A DNA stretch of 64,000 nt, taken from the NCBI GenBank assembly GCA_902762905.1, contig CACWQE010000001.1, positions 62,001-126,000 of the forward strand. Direction: 5' to 3'. The notes below the pieces were generated by a model. That model did not search any database and was not told the DNA's origin. It saw only the letters and a program-made list of their open reading frames with translations. Every line of letters starts with the position of its first letter. Within the stretch, counting starts at the first letter, position 1. Shown in pieces: positions 17,187 through 25,733 of this stretch. Source of the DNA: an uncultured Lachnospiraceae bacterium. GTDB taxonomy: Bacteria > Bacillota > Clostridia > Lachnospirales > Lachnospiraceae. Position numbers and translations under genes: made by a program.

Positions 17187-18230
17187 ATGGAGATAGGTGG
17201 TTATGGTTACGAGAAGCCGGAATATGTGCGTTTAGCAGAGCAGATCTATCAATGTAAGAATGATAAGGAAGCACTGGAATTAGAACTGAATAATACGCGG
17301 TTTCATTATGATTACATTAAAAAACGAAAAGGTCTGGTCAAGCATGAAGTGGTGTTTCGTATGATCTATATTATTGTATTAGCGGTATTCTTATATATAT
17401 GCATGAACTCTTTTTTTATTTTTGCGACACCTTTTGTACTATATGGGGAATGGAAGCTGATTACAAGAGAATGTAAGATGCTTTTTATGCTTTCCTATAA
17501 CTGGAAACCGGAGCATATGAGATGGATTGCCGAACATTTTGATATCGATACATTTCAGAATGATACAATACGGACAGAGAAGAAGATAGAGGCATTAGAG
17601 TCTCAGATTGCGGTTTGCGAGAAGAAACTTCAGACATTAAATAAAAGCAGAGAAGATCTGATTCGTCAGAGACAACAGCAGGAAGATGTGCTTCGAAAGT
17701 ATGGGGTACTGTATGATACAGATCCTAAGAAACAGAATAGTAAGTTCAGTCTGAAGGAAGAGGATAGCTGGGTCAATGATATACAGGAATTAGATGAATA
17801 TTACAGAAAAGAAGAAGGATATCTGAAACAGTTGATCTCACATGTAGATAATACGATTGAGAGATATAACAAGGAGATCACGGAAATTGACCAGCAGTTT
17901 GATACAGCAAAGAAACTGCTTATATTTGCAGCAATTATATTTGTGCTGATCGTAGTGTTGCAGAATGCATTACATGGTGTTGCGTATACGATATCGAGTA
18001 TCGTATGTGTGATCATAAGTATGATTGCCATCTTGTATTTAGAGCGTAGATGCAAGCAGCCGATTCTTGCATATCTGGTAGAACAGAATAAGCCGATCGT
18101 TGCAGATTATGCATTTACACATGGACTGGTTCCGGTTGCTGAAAAACGTCGGGAATACATTGAGAACAAAGAAAAGTACGAAAAAGAGTTGGCGGAAGTA
18201 CAGAAGAAACGTCGGGAATTGGATCAGTAA
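17187..18230 (+). CDS. Unknown membrane protein with coiled coils
   Basis: I do not recognise this gene. The 347 residues from ATG 17187 (AAGGGGAG at 17171-17178) show two hydrophobic regions: one at about residues 58-85 and a second, probably two helices, at about 248-290. Between them lies a charged coiled-coil region rich in Glu, Lys and Gln, and a shorter one follows at the C-terminus. An in-frame ATG at 17151 lacks a good ribosome binding site. It sits between trmD and rplS, which are usually adjacent, so it is an extra gene in a conserved cluster. A membrane scaffold or envelope role is only a guess. Confidence 0.85.
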   Translation: MEIGGYGYEKPEYVRLAEQIYQCKNDKEALELELNNTRFHYDYIKKRKGLVKHEVVFRMIYIIVLAVFLYICMNSFFIFATPFVLYGEWKLITRECKMLFMLSYNWKPEHMRWIAEHFDIDTFQNDTIRTEKKIEALESQIAVCEKKLQTLNKSREDLIRQRQQQEDVLRKYGVLYDTDPKKQNSKFSLKEEDSWVNDIQELDEYYRKEEGYLKQLISHVDNTIERYNKEITEIDQQFDTAKKLLIFAAIIFVLIVVLQNALHGVAYTISSIVCVIISMIAILYLERRCKQPILAYLVEQNKPIVADYAFTHGLVPVAEKRREYIENKEKYEKELAEVQKKRRELDQ

Positions 18231-18283
18231 CCGGATAGCTGGAATGAAAATGTATTTCTTGGGCGATATTTTCAAAAAAAGCC

Positions 18284-18312
18284 TTGCAATTTTATAGGCT
18301 ATATGGTACATT
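18284..18312 (+). promoter_or_regulatory. Candidate promoter of rplS
   Basis: TTGCAA (18284-18289), 17-bp spacer, TACATT (18307-18312). It would give rplS its own transcript with a leader of about 125 bases. Confidence 0.45.
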
Positions 18313-18319
18313 AAGTAGG

Positions 18320-18445
18320 TTGTAATTTCTTTCATGGAAAGAATTGCATATATTTTGGATGGTCCTCTGCGAGTTTTTTAAAACGCACCCTTCTGAATTT
18401 GGTGCAACCCTTGCAAGAACGTCTTATATTCTAAGGAGGTTCGTG
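18320..18445 (+). promoter_or_regulatory. Structured rplS leader, possible L19 autoregulatory RNA
   Basis: The leader holds several small inverted repeats: TTCTTTC/GAAAGAA near 18327-18343, a TGCG-GTTTT/AAAAC-GCA hairpin near 18367-18387, and GTGCAA/TTGCAA near 18401-18415. L19 leaders that bind the L19 protein are known in Firmicutes; I cannot confirm that this one matches that family. Confidence 0.35.
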
Positions 18446-18793
18446 ATGAACGATATTATTAAGAACATTGAAGCTGCTCAGTTGAAAGCAGAAGTTGCAG
18501 ACTTCAAGGTAGGAGATACAGTTAAGGTATCTGCTAAGGTAAAAGAAGGAAACAGAGAAAGAATTCAGGTATTCGAGGGAACAGTTATTAAGCGTCAGGG
18601 CGGTAGCAACCGTGAGACATTTACCGTTCGTAAGAATTCTAACGGCGTTGGTGTTGAGAAGACATGGCCATTACATTCTCCAATCGTAGAGAAGATCGAG
18701 GTTGTTAGACATGGTAAGGCTAGACGTGCTAAATTATACTACTTACGTGATAGAGTAGGTAAGGCAGCAAGAGTAAAAGAATTAGTAAAATAA
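18446..18793 (+). CDS. rplS: 50S ribosomal protein L19
   Basis: L19 sits at the 30S-50S interface. The 115 residues start at ATG 18446, where AAGGAGG (18433-18439) is 6 bp upstream and the sequence [14 protein letters not shown] matches the family; an upstream in-frame ATG at 18344 has no support. The blocks [20 protein letters not shown] and [20 protein letters not shown] are typical. It is separated from trmD by the unknown membrane gene. Confidence 0.97.
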   Translation: MNDIIKNIEAAQLKAEVADFKVGDTVKVSAKVKEGNRERIQVFEGTVIKRQGGSNRETFTVRKNSNGVGVEKTWPLHSPIVEKIEVVRHGKARRAKLYYLRDRVGKAARVKELVK

Positions 18794-18806
18794 TCTTTTC
18801 AGAATG

Positions 18807-18840
18807 AAGGGCTGGAGTATTTACTTACTCTAGCCTTTTG
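18807..18840 (+). terminator. Terminator of rplS
   Basis: About 13 paired positions (GGCTGGAGTA with TACTCTAGCC at its core, including G-U pairs) and a TTTT tail. Confidence 0.85.
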
Positions 18841-18865
18841 TTCTATTATGAGTTAGGAGGACTGT

Positions 18866-19450
18866 ATGAGACGGCGCAGAAGATACCGGAGCAGCTATGA
18901 CCGGGAAGAATTTGATGTGAAAGATTTCCTGTCAGAAGCAGGGCATTGGGCAATCTCTATTTTTGTTGTTGTGATTTTGGCGTATAGTATTGTGACGTTC
19001 GGAATGCAGACCGTTACGATGATCGGTCAGAGTATGAATCCTGCATTGTCGAGTCAGGATGTATTACTTCTTAATAAAGCAGCATATACATTTGGCAGCC
19101 CGAAACGTTATGATATTGTAGCATTTAAGTTGAAGGATGATTCGGATGGTTATTTTACGATTAAGAGAATTGTAGGTCTTCCGGGAGAGACTGTTCAGAT
19201 CAAGAATGGAAAGATCTTTATTGATGGGGATGTATTGACCGACCTTCCGTTTGACGATCTGATCATGACAGAGGGTGTTGCATTGGAAGGTGTTACCCTT
19301 GGGGATGATGAATACTTTGTGATCGGGGATAATTGCAATAATAGCGAAGATTCCCGTTATGTCAACATCGGCAATATTTCGAGTAAAGAGATCAGTGGTA
19401 AGATTGTGTTCCGAATATCGCCGAGAAGTGAATGGGGATTTGTAAAATAA
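18866..19450 (+). CDS. lepB: Type I signal peptidase (copy 1)
   Basis: This membrane-anchored Ser/Lys protease removes signal peptides outside the membrane. One N-terminal membrane segment (about residues 30-48) precedes the catalytic Ser56 in GQSMNPAL, the general-base Lys100 in TIKRIVGLPGE and the box GDNCNNSEDSRY. Length of 194 residues is normal for Gram-positive enzymes. TAGGAGG precedes the ATG. The first of three related genes here; it is the most divergent and keeps the usual Pro after Ser-Met-x. Confidence 0.94.
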   Translation: MRRRRRYRSSYDREEFDVKDFLSEAGHWAISIFVVVILAYSIVTFGMQTVTMIGQSMNPALSSQDVLLLNKAAYTFGSPKRYDIVAFKLKDDSDGYFTIKRIVGLPGETVQIKNGKIFIDGDVLTDLPFDDLIMTEGVALEGVTLGDDEYFVIGDNCNNSEDSRYVNIGNISSKEISGKIVFRISPRSEWGFVK

Positions 19451-19479
19451 GAGAATATATTCCGGAGAGGAGTTAATAT

Positions 19480-20319
19480 ATGAATATTCAGTGGTATCCT
19501 GGTCATATGACCAAAGCAAAGCGTATGATGCAGGAAGACATGAAGTTAATTGATATTGTGATTGAGTTGTTGGATGCAAGAGTTCCATTAAGCAGCCGTA
19601 ACCCGGATATTGATACACTTGCAAATAACAAGTATCGTTTGGTTTTATTGAATAAATGTGATCTTGCAGACCGTAGTGTAACGGCGGCATGGGAGAATTA
19701 TTTTAAGGAGAAAGGAATCCTTGTGGTAACGATCAATGCCAGAGATGGACAGGGCATGAAGTCGATCACCGCCAAAGTGCAGGAGGCTTGCAAAGAGAAG
19801 ATTGAGCGTGACAGGAAGAGAGGAATCCTCAATCGTCCAATCCGGGCTATGATTGTAGGAATTCCAAATGTTGGAAAGTCGACATTTATCAATTCGTACG
19901 CCAGAAAGGCATGTACGAAAGTAGGGAATAAGCCGGGTGTAACGAAAGGAAAACAATGGATCAAGATCAACAAGAATGTGGAATTATTAGATACACCGGG
20001 AATCCTGTGGCCGAAGTTTGAGGATGAATCTGTTGGAGAACATCTGGCATATATCGGTTCGATCAATGATGAGATTCTACAGAAGACAGAACTTGCATGT
20101 GATCTGATCACGTTCTTAACGGGGCAGTATCCGGGTCTGTTACAGGAACGCTTTGAAGTGGATGAATCACAGACTGCTTCTGACATATTGCATGGAATTG
20201 CAGTGAATCGTGGCTGTCTGCTCAAAGGACAGGAACTGGACTATGAAAAAGCGGCAAGCATTTTATTGGATGATTTCCGCAGTGGTAAATTAGGGGCAAT
20301 TTCAATCGAACGTCCATAA
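19480..20319 (+). CDS. rbgA: Ribosome biogenesis GTPase RbgA (YlqF)
   Basis: RbgA is needed for a late step of 50S assembly. It is a circularly permuted GTPase: the G4 motif NKCD (about residue 60) comes before the G1 motif GIPNVGKST (about 127) and the G3 motif DTPG. The N-terminus MNIQWYPGHMTKAKR is diagnostic. The 279 residues are of normal length and include the C-terminal helical rRNA-binding domain. It lies between signal peptidase genes, as ylqF does in related bacteria. Confidence 0.96.
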   Translation: MNIQWYPGHMTKAKRMMQEDMKLIDIVIELLDARVPLSSRNPDIDTLANNKYRLVLLNKCDLADRSVTAAWENYFKEKGILVVTINARDGQGMKSITAKVQEACKEKIERDRKRGILNRPIRAMIVGIPNVGKSTFINSYARKACTKVGNKPGVTKGKQWIKINKNVELLDTPGILWPKFEDESVGEHLAYIGSINDEILQKTELACDLITFLTGQYPGLLQERFEVDESQTASDILHGIAVNRGCLLKGQELDYEKAASILLDDFRSGKLGAISIERP

Positions 20320-20347
20320 GTATATCAGAAAGGATAGGGGATTGCAG

Positions 20348-20920
20348 ATGGCAAAGAAACAGAATAACAACGAAGCATCACAAGAGATCAGTGTCGTGAG
20401 AGAAGTGGTTAGTATGTTACTTTATATTGCATTTATTATCATTGCGGTATGGTTCATTTTAACATTTGTCGGACAACGTACACAGGTAAGCGGAAGTTCG
20501 ATGTATGATACGTTGGAAGATGGAGATAATCTGTGGATCGATAAGTTGTCATATCATTTCAAAGATCCGCAGAGATTTGACATTGTGGTGTTCCCGTATC
20601 AGGACAGCGATGTATATTATATCAAACGTATTATAGGTCTTCCGGGGGAAAGAATCCGGATTGAACAGGATGGAACCATCTATATCAATAATGAGCCGTT
20701 GGAAGAAGATTATGGATATGAGACGATTGCAGCGAATATGATCGGAAGAGCGAAAAGTAATATTATTTTAGGAGACGATGAGTATTTTGTAATGGGTGAT
20801 AACCGGAATGACAGCAAAGATTCCCGTTTTGCAGAGGTTGGTAATATACATCGGGATGAATTGGAAGGAAAAGCTGTGTTCCGAATCTGGCCGCTTTCAA
20901 AATTTGGAAAGATAGAGTAG
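20348..20920 (+). CDS. lepB: Type I signal peptidase (copy 2)
   Basis: A 190-residue membrane-anchored signal peptidase, with one membrane segment at about residues 22-42, catalytic Ser51 (GSSMYDTL) and Lys93 (YIKRIIGLPGE), and the GDNRNDSKDSR box. The usual Pro two positions after Ser-Met is Asp here. ATG 20348 is preferred to TTG 20342 because GGGG lies at 20337-20340. It is a close relative of the next gene: the block SYHFKDPQRFDIVVFP is identical, which points to tandem duplication. Confidence 0.93.
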   Translation: MAKKQNNNEASQEISVVREVVSMLLYIAFIIIAVWFILTFVGQRTQVSGSSMYDTLEDGDNLWIDKLSYHFKDPQRFDIVVFPYQDSDVYYIKRIIGLPGERIRIEQDGTIYINNEPLEEDYGYETIAANMIGRAKSNIILGDDEYFVMGDNRNDSKDSRFAEVGNIHRDELEGKAVFRIWPLSKFGKIE

Positions 20921-20929
20921 GTGAATCGT

Positions 20930-21538
20930 ATGAGTAGAAAACAACAGAATGAGAAAGCAAAGAATCAGAATGAGACGTTAGAAGAGGATAAGACCGTAGA
21001 GAAGAAAAGTATGAAACGTGAGATTATTGATACCGTGTTATATTTTATCTTTTTACTTGTTGCGGTATGGGCGATTGTGACATTTGTCGGACAGCGTACA
21101 GTTGTCAATGGAGTATCCATGTATGATACATTAAATGATGGAGATAACCTGTGGGTAGATAAGTTCTCGTATCATTTCAAAGATCCACAGAGATTTGATA
21201 TTGTGGTGTTCCCAATGTATGACGGGGAAGAGTATTTTATCAAGAGAATTATTGGACTTCCGGGTGAGACAGTGCGGATCGATCATCAGGGAAATATCTA
21301 TATCAACGGAGAAAAGTTAGAGGAATCTTATGGATATGAGACGATAGAACCGGGAATGATCGGACGTGCCTTTGATGGAGTGACATTAGGGGATGATGAA
21401 TACTTTGTAATGGGAGATAATCGAAACGAAAGTGAAGATTCACGGTTTGATATTGTTGGTAATGTGAAACGCGAAGACTTGATGGGAAAAGCGGTATTTC
21501 GTCTGTGGCCAATTGCAACATTTGGAACCATTGATTAA
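20930..21538 (+). CDS. lepB: Type I signal peptidase (copy 3)
   Basis: A 202-residue paralog of the gene before it. A charged N-terminal extension of about 25 residues precedes the membrane segment, then come Ser63 (GVSMYDTL), Lys105 (FIKRIIGLPGE) and GDNRNESEDSR. It also has Asp at the usual Pro position. ATG 20930 is preferred to GTG 20921 because TAGGTG is suitably placed. With copies 1 and 2 it makes a local family, perhaps with different substrates or expression. Confidence 0.93.
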   Translation: MSRKQQNEKAKNQNETLEEDKTVEKKSMKREIIDTVLYFIFLLVAVWAIVTFVGQRTVVNGVSMYDTLNDGDNLWVDKFSYHFKDPQRFDIVVFPMYDGEEYFIKRIIGLPGETVRIDHQGNIYINGEKLEESYGYETIEPGMIGRAFDGVTLGDDEYFVMGDNRNESEDSRFDIVGNVKREDLMGKAVFRLWPIATFGTID

Positions 21539-21553
21539 TTGCGGAGGTGACAT

Positions 21554-22306
21554 ATGGGAATTGGTGAGATTCGGGAATTAGCAAAGAATGCAACAATAGA
21601 AGAATTACGGGAATATATTCCTGTCTGGGAATCGGATGAGCGGACGGGAGTTGTTAAGATTGCAGAAAGTGCCAGGAAGAAAGTTGCAGCGTTTGAGAAA
21701 GAAGTAGAACGTACATATGCAATGCAGGAGTATGAAAGAAAACATGCAGATTGCCGATATATATGTGGAATAGATGAAGTAGGGCGGGGACCGCTTGCCG
21801 GACCGGTTGTTGCGGCAGCTGTAGTATTGCCGAAGGATATGGATATCTATTATCTGAATGATTCCAAGCAGTTGTCAGCAAAGAAACGGGAGCAACTCTA
21901 TGAAGAGATCATGCAAAAAGCCGTATCTGTTGGGATTGGATTTGCGAACGAGAAGTGTATTGATGAGATTAATATTCTACAGGCGGATTATGTTGCGATG
22001 CGGATGGCACTTAGTAAGCTTACGGTTACACCAGATATTTTGTTAAATGATGCTGTTACTATTCCAGAAGTTACGATTCCGCAGGAATCTATTATTAAAG
22101 GGGATGCTAAGAGCGTATCCATTGCAGCGGCAAGTATTGTGGCGAAAGTAACAAGAGACCGTTATATGGTGCAGATGGATTCTGTGTATCCGGGATATGA
22201 TTTTGCTAGTAACAAAGGGTATGGAAGCGCAAAGCATATTGAGGCATTAAAGAGCATCGGACCTTGTGAAATTCATCGTCGGACATTTATAAGTAATTTT
22301 GTGTAA
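21554..22306 (+). CDS. rnhB: Ribonuclease HII
   Basis: RNase HII cuts RNA in RNA-DNA hybrids and removes misincorporated ribonucleotides. The signature CGIDEVGRGPLAGPVVAAAV (near residue 72) contains the first acidic residues, and DDS-like NDSKQLSAKKRE and AAASIVAKVTRD follow. The N-terminal 70 residues form a helical substrate-recognition extension, as in Bacillus. Length is 250 residues. It follows the signal peptidase/rbgA group, as in B. subtilis. Confidence 0.95.
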   Translation: MGIGEIRELAKNATIEELREYIPVWESDERTGVVKIAESARKKVAAFEKEVERTYAMQEYERKHADCRYICGIDEVGRGPLAGPVVAAAVVLPKDMDIYYLNDSKQLSAKKREQLYEEIMQKAVSVGIGFANEKCIDEINILQADYVAMRMALSKLTVTPDILLNDAVTIPEVTIPQESIIKGDAKSVSIAAASIVAKVTRDRYMVQMDSVYPGYDFASNKGYGSAKHIEALKSIGPCEIHRRTFISNFV

Positions 22307-22317
22307 GGAGGAGTTCT

Positions 22318-24075
22318 ATGCAGATTGGACAGCGTTTGATAACTGGATATGATACCCGGTTACAGAATGCCGGACAAATAGAACAGACGAATCAGGCTGA
22401 ATCTGTGCGATCTTCGGCAGATATCTCGGGCTTAAAGGAAGGTGCGGTATTCCGTGGTGAGATTCTGGATATTGTAGGAGAGAAGGTTACTATTTCCTTA
22501 GAGAATGAAGCCAAATTAATGGCACGTTTGCAGTCTGGTGTGGAATTAGGAGTGGGCGATCAATTACTCTTTTCTGTTAAGGAGAATACGGACAGTCAGA
22601 TCCTGATCAAGCCAATGTTCGACTCCTTATACAGTGCACAGACGCAGGTGCTAGAGAAGGCATTAGATGCGGCTGGATTATCTCCAACGGAGAAGAATTT
22701 CACGGTAGCGAAGGAATTGATGGATGCCGGACTTCCGGTTGACAAAACAAATATGGTAAAGATTCTGTCACAAAGCATGAAGTTTGAAGGAACTTCCCTA
22801 CAGACACTGGTATCTCTTCATAAGATGGATATTTCGATCACACAGGAGAATATTACGCAATATGAACGGTATCAGGGCATGCAGCATCAGTTGACCGGAG
22901 ATATTGCAGATGCAGCAAAAGGAATTGCTGATTTCGTTAAGGCATTTCCTTCGGATATTGATGGACAGAAATTGATCCAGACGGCCAAGGAGATTGTGGA
23001 TTTTTTTACGGAAAATAATAATGTATCGATGGTAGAACATGCCGATTCAGAGCTGGTAAACAATGCGCAAACAGAAGAAGTAACAGCGAACGCAATGAAT
23101 GGGAAAGAGGTGCCAGATACGGTAGCTGGTACACAGAAAGAAGATGTGCTGCTTTCTGGCAATACAACAGTAGCGGATTCCCAAACAGTGGGACAGGAAG
23201 AGAATATACGATCACAGGGAGCTGTATTACAACAGAGTATAGATACGTATACAAAAGAAACAGATACCGGGCTGACCGGAAAAGTGGTGTCGCAGCTTGT
23301 AGATAATATGCGTCAGGCAGGGATATCTGAGGTGAATATCACGTCGGTATTTCAGAAGTCAGATTCAGATTCTGCATTATTGCAGAATACTTTACAGGCG
23401 ATGCAGAACGCATCTGTATCAGATGAGGCAGTCCGGCAGTTCTTACAGCAGGATGGTTTTCGGAATGTATTATCGGAAGTGGTAAAGAGGGCATTTTCCC
23501 TGAATCCAAAACAGATGAAAGAGCCAAAAGAGATTGATGAATTATATGAATCTATCCTGAAACATACAAAGTCATTTGAGGATGCGGTAGCATCGAATGG
23601 TGGCAATCCGAAAGAATTTCAGCAGAATTTCCAGAATATGCGTCAGAATCTGCAGTTTATGAATGAGTTAAACCAGCAGATGATCTATGCACAGATGCCG
23701 GTCAAATTGTCGAATAAGCAGGCGAATTCTGAGTTGTTTGTATATGCGGATAAGCGTAAGCTGCAGCAGAAGAAAAATGGTATCAGTGTGATGCTGCATT
23801 TGGATATGGATCATTTAGGGGCGACAGACGTGAAGGTGACACTGACAGGAAGTAATGTACATGCCAGATTCTATCTGAACGATCAGGACAGTGTAGATAT
23901 TGTAACGGAGAACATGAATCAATTAGCAAAGCAGTTGGCAGATCGTGGATTTTCACTGACAAATGAAGTAGTGAAACGACAGCCACAGGAATCTATTAAT
24001 AAAGTGGTAGATGAGATTATCGACGAGAATGCAGAACGCAGCATCAAACGATACACTTTTGATGCCAGAACGTAG
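22318..24075 (+). CDS. FliK-like hook-length control domain protein (YlqG-like)
   Basis: The 585 residues lack strong family motifs over most of their length, but the C-terminal region around 470-560 (MLHLDMDHLGATDVKVTL, followed by HARFYLND) resembles the FliK C-terminal domain. The central part is Gln- and Ser-rich and likely disordered. In B. subtilis a similar gene, ylqG, sits between rnhB and ylqH, and the same order appears here. FliK controls flagellar export switching together with FlhB, and a FlhB-like gene follows. No other flagellar genes are in the window, so a real flagellar role is uncertain. Confidence 0.72.
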   Translation: MQIGQRLITGYDTRLQNAGQIEQTNQAESVRSSADISGLKEGAVFRGEILDIVGEKVTISLENEAKLMARLQSGVELGVGDQLLFSVKENTDSQILIKPMFDSLYSAQTQVLEKALDAAGLSPTEKNFTVAKELMDAGLPVDKTNMVKILSQSMKFEGTSLQTLVSLHKMDISITQENITQYERYQGMQHQLTGDIADAAKGIADFVKAFPSDIDGQKLIQTAKEIVDFFTENNNVSMVEHADSELVNNAQTEEVTANAMNGKEVPDTVAGTQKEDVLLSGNTTVADSQTVGQEENIRSQGAVLQQSIDTYTKETDTGLTGKVVSQLVDNMRQAGISEVNITSVFQKSDSDSALLQNTLQAMQNASVSDEAVRQFLQQDGFRNVLSEVVKRAFSLNPKQMKEPKEIDELYESILKHTKSFEDAVASNGGNPKEFQQNFQNMRQNLQFMNELNQQMIYAQMPVKLSNKQANSELFVYADKRKLQQKKNGISVMLHLDMDHLGATDVKVTLTGSNVHARFYLNDQDSVDIVTENMNQLAKQLADRGFSLTNEVVKRQPQESINKVVDEIIDENAERSIKRYTFDART

Positions 24076-24091
24076 AAAGGTGTGGTAGCAT

Positions 24092-24367
24092 ATGGATAAG
24101 AAGAAACGAAAGGCAGTTGCCCTAAGTTACGATCCGTCGAATCAGGCACCGCAGGTGGTAGCTTCCGGACAGGGAGCAGTTGCCGACCGGATTATCGAGA
24201 AAGCGAAAGAGAATGATGTTGCAACCTATCAGGACGAAGGATTAGCAGATACACTGCTTAAGTTAGATTTAGGGGAAATGATACCACCGGAATTATATGG
24301 TGTAGTTGCAGAGATCCTGGTATATGTTGATAAGATGGATAAGATCAAGAGCAAGTTGAAACGTTAG
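24092..24367 (+). CDS. Stand-alone FlhB C-terminal-like protein (YlqH/FhlX type)
   Basis: The 91 residues align with the part of FlhB that follows the NPTH autocleavage site: AVALSYDPSNQAPQVVASG, then a long helix, then IPPELYGVVAEILVYV. It has no membrane segments and no NPTH motif, so it corresponds to the already-cleaved cytoplasmic fragment. In B. subtilis the homolog can partly replace FlhB's C-terminal domain. It directly follows the FliK-like gene, which supports a functional pair. Confidence 0.85.
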   Translation: MDKKKRKAVALSYDPSNQAPQVVASGQGAVADRIIEKAKENDVATYQDEGLADTLLKLDLGEMIPPELYGVVAEILVYVDKMDKIKSKLKR

Positions 24368-24380
24368 TAATGGGGGATAT

Positions 24381-24743
24381 ATGCAGGAACGGAACAAGCG
24401 AAGGATCGGAGCTGAGGCCGAACAACAGATCAGACAGTATCTGATGGAGCATGGATATATAATATTAGAGATGAATTATCGCTGTAGGCAGGGCGAAGTC
24501 GATATTATTGCAAGACGTGGGCAATACTATGTATTTATTGAGGTGAAATATCGTAGTTCGGATCGGTATGGTATGCCGGAAGAGGCAGTAGGAATCAGCA
24601 AGCAGCGCAGGATCAGCCGTGCGGCACTGTATTATCTATATAGTCACCAGCTGCCAGAGACAACGCCGGTACGGTTTGATGTGGCTGCTATCTATGAGAA
24701 GAATGTTCATTATATCCAGAATGCATTTGATTATATATATTAA
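24381..24743 (+). CDS. yraN: YraN/UPF0102 endonuclease-like protein
   Basis: The 120 residues contain the restriction-like fold of UPF0102: GAEAEQQIRQYL, NYRCRQGEVDIIARRG and FIEVKYRSS, with the acidic residues and Lys of a PD-(D/E)xK centre. The cellular role is not settled. It lies 13 bp after the FlhB-like gene and is often found next to rnhB. Confidence 0.93.
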   Translation: MQERNKRRIGAEAEQQIRQYLMEHGYIILEMNYRCRQGEVDIIARRGQYYVFIEVKYRSSDRYGMPEEAVGISKQRRISRAALYYLYSHQLPETTPVRFDVAAIYEKNVHYIQNAFDYIY

Positions 24744-24784
24744 CACCGTGGCGGGTTTGAAAGAAGAAGTGTAAGGAGATAATC

Positions 24785-25651
24785 GTGGAAAAGATCACAT
24801 ATATTAATGAAAATCATAGTACAAGTATTAAGGAAAACGAAGGTGTAACGTATATTACTTTTCCGAAGTTAGCTCAATATGAAAAGGATATGATACATGG
24901 ATTTTCCACCCGGTTAGGTGGCGTGTCAGAAGGATATCTTGGCAGCATGAACCTAAGTTTTACCAGAGGCGACGATCGTGAGCATGTGTTAGAGAATCAT
25001 CGCCGTTTTGCCAGAGCACTTGGGTATGACGAGAACAAGTTAGTGTTCTCGAATCAAGTGCATCTGACCCATTTTCATAAGGTGACAAAGGAAGATTACG
25101 GTAAAGGAATTACAAGAGAAAGTGACATTATAGAGATTGACGGATTAGTGACGGATGAACCGGGGATTCCTCTTATTACTTTCTATGCAGATTGTGTACC
25201 GTTATTCTTCTATGATCCGGTAAAGCAGGTAATTGCGATGGCACATTCCGGCTGGAGGGGAACGGTAGAACGGATTGGCAGCAAAATGATCGCCTATATG
25301 GGAACGGAATACGGATGCCAGCCACAGGACATTATATGTGCGATCGGACCGTCCATCTGTCAGAACTGTTATGAAGTAAGTGAAGATGTGGCATTGCATT
25401 TTATTGATGTGTTCGGGGAATCTTATGGAGATTCCTTGTTATACCGGAAAGAGAATGGAAAATATCAGCTGAATCTGCACAAGGCATGTGAGATTACGCT
25501 GCTAGATGCCGGCGTGAAGGCAGAGAATCTGGATATAACCGATCTTTGTACCTGCTGTAATCCGGAATTTCTGTTTTCACATCGTGCCAGCAACGGAAAA
25601 CGCGGGAATCTGGCGGGTGTAATGATGCTTCGGGAAAAGCAGACGGAGTAA
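24785..25651 (+). CDS. pgeF: PgeF/YlmD family multicopper-type purine nucleoside phosphorylase
   Basis: This family was first called polyphenol oxidase; newer work assigns purine nucleoside phosphorylase/adenosine deaminase activity and peptidoglycan editing. The active-site blocks FSNQVHLTH, YADCVPLFFYDP and AHSGWRGT and the C-terminal TCCNPEFLFSHR are visible, giving the conserved His and Cys ligands. Length is 288 residues, including an N-terminal extension of about 20 residues. GTG at 24785 is the start, with AAGGAG upstream. Confidence 0.9.
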   Translation: MEKITYINENHSTSIKENEGVTYITFPKLAQYEKDMIHGFSTRLGGVSEGYLGSMNLSFTRGDDREHVLENHRRFARALGYDENKLVFSNQVHLTHFHKVTKEDYGKGITRESDIIEIDGLVTDEPGIPLITFYADCVPLFFYDPVKQVIAMAHSGWRGTVERIGSKMIAYMGTEYGCQPQDIICAIGPSICQNCYEVSEDVALHFIDVFGESYGDSLLYRKENGKYQLNLHKACEITLLDAGVKAENLDITDLCTCCNPEFLFSHRASNGKRGNLAGVMMLREKQTE

Positions 25652-25669
25652 GATACAAAGAAATGAGAC

Positions 25670-25698
25670 TTTACAAATATTTATTGCTATTGTAAACT
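25670..25698 (+). promoter_or_regulatory. Candidate promoter of der-plsY-gpsA
   Basis: TTTACA (25670-25675), 17-bp spacer, TAAACT (25693-25698). The two boxes are also arms of an imperfect inverted repeat (TTTACA and TGTAAA), which could be an operator. Confidence 0.5.
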
Positions 25699-25733
25699 AA
25701 GTGAAGTTGTAGACGAATAGAAGGAGAAAGACA

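Noticed and set aside
18344-18445. Longer L19 N-terminus from ATG 18344
   Set aside because: The extra 34 residues do not match L19; the AAGGAGG site marks ATG 18446, and the region looks like a structured leader.
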